From Durusdinium trenchii (taxonomy: Eukaryota; Sar; Dinophyceae; Suessiales; Symbiodiniaceae), in contig CAXAMN010025650.1 of assembly GCA_963970005.1 (NCBI GenBank), forward strand, positions 424,352-488,351: 64,000 nt of DNA, given 5' to 3'. Shown here one piece after another: positions 55,971 through 64,000 of this stretch. Position 1 is the first letter of the stretch, and every line of letters starts with the position of its first letter. The notes beneath the pieces are model-generated. The model was not told where the DNA came from. It ran no database searches and was given only the letters and a program-made list of their open reading frames with translations. Both the position numbers and the translations under genes were made by a program.

Positions 55971-58900
55971 AGACTCAGCACATCCTCAGAATGTCATTCG
56001 GCACATGGCGAAGACTCTCAGAGTGGGAACCAGCGAGGAGCTATTTGTCCACTGGCAAAACCAGCCGCTTGGCAACTGCCATCGCAGCATGAGGCAAACC
56101 CAGCCTGGGGAAAGCAACTATCAAATCTAAGGAACTAAATTTCATACAAAGGACCCTTCAAGGAAGCTTATCCCCAAATTTGCATTCACAAAAAAAGACA
56201 AATATTCACTTTTTCAGCATGGAAATGCTGGAAAAAATCGGAGAGAAGCTCCTCCGGCGAAGTTGGCAGCCAAGGTGGGCGACCGAGCAGTCGAGACAGG
56301 CCGACGGATCCTTCATGTCATTTCATGTCCCCCTCCTTTTCTGCCTTCTTGTTCCTAGTAGTAAGGCCAGGAGCCCCTAGTAGCGTCCGATCGCTCCTAG
56401 TAGCGATGCCAGGAGCCCCTAGTAGCTCCTTGTTCCTATATTTTCCCTTCCTTGTTGGAATCCTGTTTCAACGCACTGCAGTGGCACTGGTTGTCGTTTT
56501 CGAAGACCCTTCGTGAGCTGTCACATCGGAGGAGCTTTGTGAGTCCTCTTTCATCGCGAAGAAATCGAAGGCGGAGATTTCATTCCAGCGTTGCGAAGGT
56601 GCCTTCGCACGCAGCCTGGGATGTCAAGGGCCCTTGGCGAGATCCAAGGCCTGACCTGAGCGCTGAACCAGCTCAACCGTTCAGAAAAGTCCTGAATTGA
56701 TGCTCATTTTGTTTGAAGACATAAGGCTTCAAAAGGTATAGGACATGCTCCAATAGGTGACATGTATCACATGACCCCACTTTCATGTGTCTCACATTTG
56801 GTGCAGGAGGCATGGATGAAATATCGGAGCTTCGCAGCATGGCGCTTGTGGCTCGCTGCGGAGAAGGCAGGAATCAGTGAAACAGTTCCTTGAGCAAAGC
56901 AGCTATTGTACGGCTATTGTATCGAGCAAGGATAGCCCCAAAGCTGGGTCAGAGTGCTGTTGATCGCCGTTTGAGGCTGGGCATCAATTTGACCAGCTTT
57001 CAGAAGAGCTTCGCATCGAGGAGGAGAGACATGTTTCGTTGACGGAAAAGATCGAAGAGGATGCTCCTAGTAGTGAACCAAAGTTCCTATAGTAGTACGG
57101 CCAGGAGCCCCTAGTAGCGTTCGATCGCTCCTAGTAGCGATGCACTTTGCTCCGAGTATTCCTCTTATTTGAAGGTTTTTGAAGAAATTGAAAGAACGTA
57201 GTCACAGGTTGGAGGCCATTCCTATAAGGTTCCTTTTGCTGTTAGGTTGGAGGCCATTGTTCTTAGGTGGGAGGCCATCGCTATTCGGATATTGGCCACT
57301 TTATTGGTGTGCAGATGTGCAAGTCTGACGGAAGTCCCCGGTCAGACTTCGGATTTGGAGATGCTCAGACTTCGGCCCGAAGGATGTCTTCGGAGTCATT
57401 TTGGCACTGAAGCATAAAGGGGGAGGCTGCCAAACTTGTGAACCAAACGCGCCGTTGGTTGGAGGCAAAGCATTCATGAAAAGGTCATAAAAGGTCAAGT
57501 GTGCAAAGAATGGATTGCAATGACAATGCACAATCGAGTTGCAGAAGCCGATACTTCGCTGCATGCGAGTAGGATGCCCCTAAAGAGAATGCATGCAATT
57601 ATCGCTTTGGGAGGAATTCAACGAATTTGAAAGTTAGATGCGAAGCTTATGTTGTGTTTTGTGAAACTAGAGTTGCCATGTCGTTTGGCCAGTTTGTGGC
57701 CCAGTTGTCATAGCTGCCCCAAACTGCAACAGACTGCGTGTAATACGAGGTCTCCATAAATACAGATGCCCAGAGAAGACTAGTTAGAGAAAAGTCAAGA
57801 TTTCCCGATTTCCAAAGATAATAGGCGATCTTGAATCTCAGAAGAAGCGGACAAGTAGAAATTACCAAAGTCATAAATCAAGAGGCTTTATAGAGAACAA
57901 AGGTAAGTAATACAATACGTTTGGATGTTTAAGGAGCAATATGGAACATCAGAGAAAAGTATAGAATGTCGAGCTGTCAAAGGATGGAATATAATTTCTT
58001 TTGGAGAACGGTTCCGCTTCACCACATCACAAATGACCACACCACATTTCTGCATCACGCTTCACGCCGGAAATCAATGTGTTGCACATCGCCCCAACAT
58101 TTTCCTGTAAGTGGTTTCCTTTTGACACTTCCGGTTCTGCCGGAGATTGCCCAGTATGAGGCTTCTACAGGGAAGAGATGCACAGAAAAGCATGTTGGAC
58201 CTAGTTCTAATTATGCTTGAGTAATAGATTTGGAAGCTCTTGACAGAGACCTTGCAAAGCACAAGTCCAGCTGCAGCTGTTGCATTCGCAGGAGAGACAC
58301 AATGACGAGATGAAAACCATTGCCACAAAACAGGTGCCCGCCACAGTGCAAGTTACTCTTGAGGCATAATCACCGGACCCGCAATTCCATGTTGGCGGGA
58401 TCTACTAAAAATGATCCATTCTTCGAGTGTCTCAACATGGTCTTGAGATGTTTTGACTGCATCCCATCAAAGCCTGTTTTGACCGAGAGACTGAAAGCTA
58501 TGTCAGAGGCTCAGTGAGGTGCAGGCTGCAGTATGCTTGAGCTACATTGGCTCCGGATCAACTGTTTCCCTTGCAGGCCGAGATCTCGGCATGGAAAGTT
58601 GAAAAGGAGAAGCGGTTGGATGACCTTTCTCACCGGCATCACGAAGTAGCGCTGCGTTGTGGCTATTGGCTATGTGCTGAAAAGCATCACTGGAAGAAAG
58701 ATACAATTTTCCGTGCTTGGTGACTTGGCCGCATTTGCCAATGCAGAATTTAGAATGCTTTAGAGCATTTTGCAGTTTGGCATGGTTTGGGAGGCAGAGA
58801 CCGCTTGGCTGTAACGCTTTATTGATTTTCGTTGCAGCCGCTTGGCAGGTTCTTCATGATCGTTCGCATTAAGAACCAGGACGAGTGGCAGCTGCGACAG

Positions 58901-61900
58901 CTGCGGCAGCTGCTCGCTTCAAGGAAGAACCACTTGCTGCTTTGCCTTTGTGCTTGGCGTTCCTTCGCACTTCGCAGCAGCCGTGACCACAAGAGGATCG
59001 GAAGACAGGGAAGGGTTCGAGAAGAGGAAAACAAAGGATACAAAGAACGTAGATCTTTGGTCTTGCAAACAAATATGAAGCTGAGCAAAGACACTTATGA
59101 GTGAAGAACTCAGCAGGATAGATGAAGGTTTTCGTGTCAGGGAGGTTGAGATAGTGAGATCTTGCTTTTGGCAGGTCAAAGCTCGAAGAGAAAGAAGCAT
59201 CTTTGCCAAAGTGGCAGAAGAATAACTTCAGCCTTCGACTTCGCAAATACATGGTTTGGCTGACAACTTGCGACTCAAAGAAAGCGCAAAGGAGCGGGTT
59301 CCAGCCATTGAATGGGTAGAATTTGTGATTGTTCTTAAAGAAGCCCTTCGAAAGAACAACCTTTCTTTCTTCTTTCCTTTGAGTCTCATTTTTGGCATGT
59401 TTCACTCTTTTTCAGTGCTTCTCAAGTTTAGCATCAGGATCACTTGAACTTGCACTTGTTGTTGGGCAGGCTCAGCTTGCATTTTCTGCTGCGTTCTTGG
59501 CGGCTCCATGCTTCAGTGTCTCTTCGGTGCAGCCGTCGCTCCACCTTACACACACATGGGCCAGACGTGGAAGCACTGCTGGCACGTGCTTGGGCAGCCT
59601 GGTGGGATGCGCATGTGCCATGGCTTTAGTGTACAGAAACGTGCAGACTTCTGATTAACTATGTGTTTTCTTCAAACACACATCAGTTTGACGTGCCTTC
59701 TTGAACATGTTTTTCCTCAACGGAATCAACCATGTTTCCAGGTGCTGTCGCAAGTGGCTGCAGCCTGTGCCCAGGAACCAAAGGCAGCCAAGCATGCTCA
59801 GGATGAACGGACCCATCGAGTCGCAGGCCAGTCGAGTCTGGCAGAATGGCACAAGCAGCACAGCGTAGTTCTTACGTTGCTTTAAATGGAATCAAAGGAC
59901 AACAAGTCTATAGAAGCTACAAGAGTAGATGATGTGACGAAGATTGAACAACTATGTGAACTAGAAGCTACTAGCCTCCAGTGAAACATACAGTGCAGCC
60001 CATATTTAGATTCCATCCAGTCCACATGTTTGTTTTTGTAGGATCAGCATTCCATCCGGGACAGTTAATGTTATTATATATATATGGTTGTCCTGGCACA
60101 GCTTGTCCTGGCTTGAATTGAAAGGTCAGTGCATTGCCCGGCAATTGGACTGGCTCTTGATCATCATCCTCCAACGTTGGTGGTGGAGAGCTACGACAGG
60201 CCGTGGGCTGCAGCGGGCCAAAAAGCAATTAGCAATTTGGCAGAGCATTTTGGTCATCGAACCGTTGTGCTCAAGGCTGTAAGCAAACGTTTCAATGATG
60301 TTTAATGAACGCATGCATGGCAAGATGTTCAATTTTTTAATGTTTTACAGATGTTCATTGGCCTTTGCAACGTCTAGTTTTTTGCAGCTTCCTAAGGAAC
60401 AAGAAGGTCAAGCTTCGGCAACGGCCGCCAAAGCCGTGAAGCAGCAGTTGGACCAACAGACAGATGCGTCCAATCCTCAGCAACAACAAGACCTCGACGT
60501 TTGGTGGACCAAAAAGGAAGTAGATCGAATCATTTTGGTCTCCAACCTACCGTAGGAATGGCCTCCAACCTACTAGCGATGGCATTTTACTTGCTGAAGG
60601 GAGCCCCCCCATGGCCTCCAACCTAAGAGCGACGGCCTCCAACCTACGGTTTATTTCGGATTCTGAGAAGATTCATCAGTTGCCTGTTTCAGTGTTCTTC
60701 ATTGGTATATTGGTGTAGTCTCGGCAGCTATATCGAGCCAATGTCCCGCCATGCCAGTGCTGAGCTTCAGGCTGGCGCTGGCGCGTCAAGTGCGCTCTCG
60801 AGAGCGTTCACAATTGGAGAGGCAACTTGCAGAGTCACAGGAGGCACCGAATTGAAATCATTTGAACTGAGCACCAAGCAGAGGCCAGTAGGCGCCAGAA
60901 GGCATGGAGAAGAAAGCTTGTTGAACCATATCATTCTTGGCTTGTGCTTGTCTATGAAGACTGTTGCTTTGAAACAACTTGACTGATTGGTGCCAGGCAT
61001 TGTCTCGCGTAAATGCAGAGTTGGCAAGAGAGATCGAAGGTGCGGTGTGGGTGGACAATTCAATTTAAATCAAGTGGATCAAAGGCCATCAAAGGCTCCA
61101 AACAGCGAAAGGATCCACTGCGTCGGAAGAGCCTCCAAAGCAGTGTTAAATTTCCAGAAATGTCCAACACTACCACTGGTGGGGAACTTCTGGCCAGGTG
61201 TCAGCCAACTGGAAACAGATGTCCAAGAGCTTCACCGTGTACTCGCTTTGCAAGGTGAAGATCAACTTCGAGCACTGCAGGCTCAGCATGAGAAATAAGT
61301 GCAAACCGTATGGCGAAATAGTTGCAACGCGTCAATCTGCAATGTGTGTAGAGATGTGTACAGATGTGAGCTTGAAAAATCATGATATCGAGATGCAAAC
61401 ATAGTTCCTACTGTGTGCCTTGGAAGGAACTTCCAGCGAGATTGAGGGAGAGGCGACTGAGCCTGCAATTGTGTTTTCAGATTCAATACAGAATTCTTTC
61501 TTTCCCGTCTCAATTGACTCTTTGATTTGACAAGCCCAATCCAGCATATAAACAGACATGCACAGACAACCTGAACAGAAGAAAGAGCTGTGGTGGTCAT
61601 GATTGCCACATTTGCCTGCATTGATGCATACTTATTTTGACTTCTTTCTACTACTTATACTACGTACTACATTGGAACTTACGTCTATGCTGGCCTTGGG
61701 TCTCGGGTTTGATCTACGAGAGCAACCGCAACTTTGCATATTGAGCATTGTTGCTGTGCGCGGCGTTCGTTCCTCTGACAGGCATGAAGATCGGCCTGAA
61801 ATTTGCGTCTCGGCTGTGCATGTTGGAGGCCATCAGGACCAGTCGTAGGTTGGATCCTTGGGTCACAGGTTAGGCTTTTGGGGCCGTCCCCACATACTTT

Positions 61901-63211
61901 GCTTCAACTCTGCATTTTGGTAGGTGTTCTTTGCTCGGTGTTTTGGGGGCTCTCCTACCTACCAGAGCTGAGGCGGCTTCCCCTTTTCATCATGTTTCAC
62001 CCGGATTGAATGTATGTTGGCCATGTTTTATGCACATACGATTCACTGCACTCATACCGATTTGGTGGGATGCTGCCTTTCTCTGAGGCCCCGACATACC
62101 TACCACGAGCCCTGAACGAAACTTTGCTGAACATGAGCTCATTGGGTACTTGATGTGCAGAAAATGGTAACTTAGAGGTATTTAATCAGGTAGAATTATG
62201 CATGGGTAAGGCAGTGGCTCTCAGGCAGGGAACCAAAAAATATTCCTTTGACGTTGTCGTCAGCTGTCTTGGTGCATGGACAGGGTCGAATCTCAGCCCT
62301 TCGCGCAGCAGAGTACGAGGAGAGCGTTGGGAATTGAAATCAAGTGTGCCAACAGAGTTCTTGCTTGTTCGTTCATTTGTTCTTTCAAGTTTCCCCAAGA
62401 ATCTTGGAACCAAATGAATAGTGCGAGTGCTTCTTCAAGGAAGAAGGGTGAGCTTTCCTGCGTCCAGTTACTAGTAGCGTACAAGCAGCAGTAGCCTGAC
62501 TACTAGCTACATAAGCCTACTTGCGGCCCACCCTCTTTGAAAAAAGTAGTGTTATTGTCGCTACTTAATTTCACTGAACATCATGCGATCATGTTTCGAT
62601 CATGCAAAAGGTGTTTTGCTAGATCTTGCGTCCTTGTTAGATCTTGCTAGTAGCTTATGGTTACAGCATGTTACAGCCACTTAAGGTTACAGCATGGTGC
62701 TAAAAGATATGTTCTAAAGAAGATGTCTTTTTCTTTGCACAGTAGTACGTTAGTACTACAGTAATGTGCAGTAAATGCTAGCCAAGACCTGCTGTTTCGT
62801 GCCAACCATGCATCACTGCTCACGGTGTTCAGCGTAAAGGACTTCAGAGAAGCTCGTGCGCAAAGAAAGGCACCGCATCCGCTTCTTCTTGCCACATTGG
62901 GACGAATCAAAGATCCGTAAAATTCTAGGAGCCAAATCATTGCTCATGCTTCTTCAAGGAAGCTCCCCTCCCCCCTTAGGCCGGGGGAGCTTCCTCGAAG
63001 AAGCGTGAGCTATCCTCCGTCCATGTCTAGTAGCTTACTTAAGATACTAGCTATTAGCTACCTCTTAGCGGCCTCCCCTCGGGCGTAAACATATATGTCA
63101 TCAGGGACCTAGACGCAAAGGTGGAGCAGTCTGAAGCAGACCTTTCACTTCGAGAACGTTTAGATCCACGCAGCAGAGCAAATGCAGCGTGGTCAGTGCG
63201 GCTCAGGCGGG
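55971..63211 (+). CDS. coiled-coil protein with Trp-centred (Sfi1-like) repeats, many small exons
   Basis: Exon-like segments with consistent style and, where adjacent, consistent phase: 55971-~56030 (HILRMSFGTWRRLSEWE), 56807-56866 (EAWMKYRSFAAWRLWLAAEK, GC donor), 56997-57059 (LSEELRIEEERHVSLTEKIE), 58266-58333 (QLQLLHSQERHNDEMKTIAT), 58577-58719 (KKDTIFRAW), 58849-58995 (DEWQLRQLRQLLASRK; LLLCLCAWRSFALRSSRDHK), 59470-59614 (LHFLLRSWRLHASVSLRCS; LLARAWAAWWDAH), 59742-59864 (VLSQVAAACAQEPKAAKHAQ), 60388-60519 (AVKQQLDQQTDASNPQQQQD), 60771-60843 (SRERSQLERQLAESQE), 60997-61039 (ALSRVNAELAREIE), 61198-61298 (VSQLETDVQELHRVLALQGE, TAA), and possibly 63105-63211 (DLDAKVEQSEADLSLRERLD, GGTAAG donor). 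F..W-type repeats between coiled coils recall Sfi1-like centrin-binding proteins of centrosomes and basal bodies; that is inference. Start and end unknown. The TAA at 61298 may be intronic if 63105-63211 belongs. Confidence 0.5.
56343..56438. repeat. TAGTAG-family repeat cluster
   Basis: Five forward units (CCTAGTAGTAAGGCCAGGAG, GATCGCTCCTAGTAGCGATG) inside an intron of the coiled-coil gene. Confidence 0.8.
57062..57300. repeat. TAGTAG cluster followed by reverse GGCCTCCAACC units
   Basis: 57062-57165 holds forward TAGTAG units; 57206-57295 holds GGTTGGAGGCCATTCCTATA-type units. Both families sit within 250 bp in opposite orientation. Confidence 0.8.
60536..60652. repeat. GGCCTCCAACC-family cluster
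   Basis: Units at 60537, 60560, 60612 and 60634 (GGCCTCCAACCTACTAGCGA, GGCCTCCAACCTAAGAGCGA), interrupted by unrelated sequence at 60585-60610. Starts directly after the exon ending at 60519. Confidence 0.8.
62406..62515 (+). repeat. GGAACCAAATGAATAG dispersed element
   Basis: Starts GGAACCAAATGAATAGTGCG, then AGTGCTTCTTCAAGGAAG, and ends in TAGTAGC-type sequence (GTTACTAGTAGCGTAC). Related copies begin at 16916, 18020, 44646, 47763 and 62938. Confidence 0.7.
62938..63090 (+). repeat. dispersed element with long hairpin
   Basis: The 27-nt arms 62942-62968 and 62984-63010 (right arm starts GGGGAGCTTCCTCGAAGAAG) pair at 25 of 27 positions around a 15-nt C/G-rich loop. Followed by CTAGTAGCTTACTTAAGATA and CTAGCTATTAGCTACC. 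Same family as 62406 but with a complete inverted partner for the AAGGAAGCTCC arm. Confidence 0.8.
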
Positions 63212-63809
63212 GTAAGACTTTTCGTGGAAACATCGGGGTATCACGTGTAGATTACACTTGCTCAGCCAATGTTTTCTGCATTTAAACTGTTTAATTACTT
63301 GCTCGTTTTGGGGAGGCCAACGAACTCAGAGTAGCAGCAGTCTTTTTGCCTCGCTTCTTCCGCTTGACAACCCTGCGGTAGCGAGTGAAAAGATATATAT
63401 GTTTATGACATTTTATGATGTTCTTTGTCTGGGAAGCGGGTGGGGTGGAAGGCCCGCGCCCTACTGATTTGGTTGGAACAAGAAGAGATGAGCTGCGTTC
63501 TTTTGTTCTCTTCGAGGGCAACCTTGCAATCCAAAAGACTTGCTTCCTCGACTATGACTGTGATTCCAATACATTAAAGAACCCGTGGCATCGAGTGTGG
63601 GCACAACTTCCAGACAGCCTGGACAGCAGTATCCGATGACTTTCATCAGGTCCTGGCACTTTAGAGACTTTCTGCGCACTGAGTCAGTTCTTGACAGTCT
63701 TTGTTACGCAGCAACAACTCATTGCCTTTGGCTCAGCTTAGAGCTGTGTATCCGATCCCCAGTGCCTCAAGTCTCTTGGACGCTTTAGAATTTGAGACAC
63801 TTAAAAATT
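63212..63809. other. no supported gene
   Basis: Short ORFs only. If the exon at 63105-63211 is real, this is intron sequence of the coiled-coil gene. Confidence 0.4.
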
Positions 63810-64000
63810 GCCTCCAACCTAATAAAGATTGCCTCCAACCTAATAAAGATGGCCTCCAACCTAATAGCGATGGCCTCCAACCTAATAGCGATGGCCTCCA
63901 ACCTAATAGCAATGGCCTCCAACCTAATAGCGATGGCCTCCAACCTAATAGCGATGGCCTCCAACCCAATAAAGATGGCCTCCAACCTAATAGCGATGGC
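63810..64000. repeat. 21-bp tandem array running off the right edge
   Basis: GCCTCCAACCTAATAGCGAT plus G, repeated with units starting every 21 bp from 63810 to 63999 (nine full units in the window). Variants have AAAGAT instead of AGCGAT. Seven codons per unit keep all frames open (LGWRPSL, AIAIRLE), so ORFs here are artefacts. Confidence 0.97.

Noticed and set aside
63733..64000. Minus-strand ORFs with LGWRPSL / AIAIRLE repeats
   Set aside because: Pure translation of the 21-bp tandem array.
1..64000. tRNA, rRNA or spliced-leader genes
   Set aside because: Looked for cloverleaf arms, conserved rRNA cores and the spliced-leader sequence by eye; nothing convincing. Only a covariance-model search could settle tRNAs.

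Overview
The window looks like nuclear DNA of a dinoflagellate, most likely a Symbiodiniaceae-type alga. The main reasons are: genes cut into very small exons; introns ending in AG and nearly always followed by G; many GC and some GA splice donors; a plastid membrane gene (VIPP1/IM30); Ty1/copia debris; and dense short dispersed repeats. I see no prokaryotic operons, rRNA, tRNA or CRISPR. Most of the window is intron, repeat and transposon remains, so long ORFs are a poor guide and genes have to be read exon by exon.

Layout. 1-9.2 kb: repeat clusters, two orphan exon-like ORFs, and a small gene with a lysine-rich (H1-like) N-terminus followed by ankyrin-like segments (6.05-7.15 kb). 9.28-17.9 kb: a VIPP1/IM30 (PspA-family) gene that I assembled from 15 exons of 24-113 nt; its translation matches the family from helix H0 to the C-terminal helix, and only the presequence exon(s) are missing. 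18-20.9 kb: repeats. 20.99-23.94 kb: a two-exon armadillo-repeat protein. 25.3-28.9 kb: a 13-bp minisatellite, then acidic Ser/Pro exons including a tandem exon triplication. 28.9-36.5 kb: a pair of 112-bp inverted repeats enclosing 60-bp and 73-bp tandem arrays and a decayed minus-strand transposon-like unit. 36.5-44 kb: little that I can support. 44-52.3 kb: a second, decayed copy of the first half of the VIPP1 gene. It is interrupted by a transposase relic and by a 5,015-bp copia element with 102-bp LTRs, a TGG primer-binding site and a 5-bp target duplication (GTTAC). The first VIPP1 copy preserves the empty site. 53-63.2 kb: many small exons of a coiled-coil, tryptophan-repeat protein. 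The right edge is a 21-bp tandem array.

The most notable structures are the VIPP1 gene with 8 GC, 5 GT and 1 GA donors; the paired VIPP1 loci, which date several insertions relative to each other; the copia element, which carries an 883-bp, roughly 99% identical copy of sequence lying 1.8 kb upstream of its own insertion site; and a dispersed TAGTAGC/GGCCTCCAACC repeat family that behaves as if mobile. All gene calls are read by eye from sequence. No alignment or database search was run.
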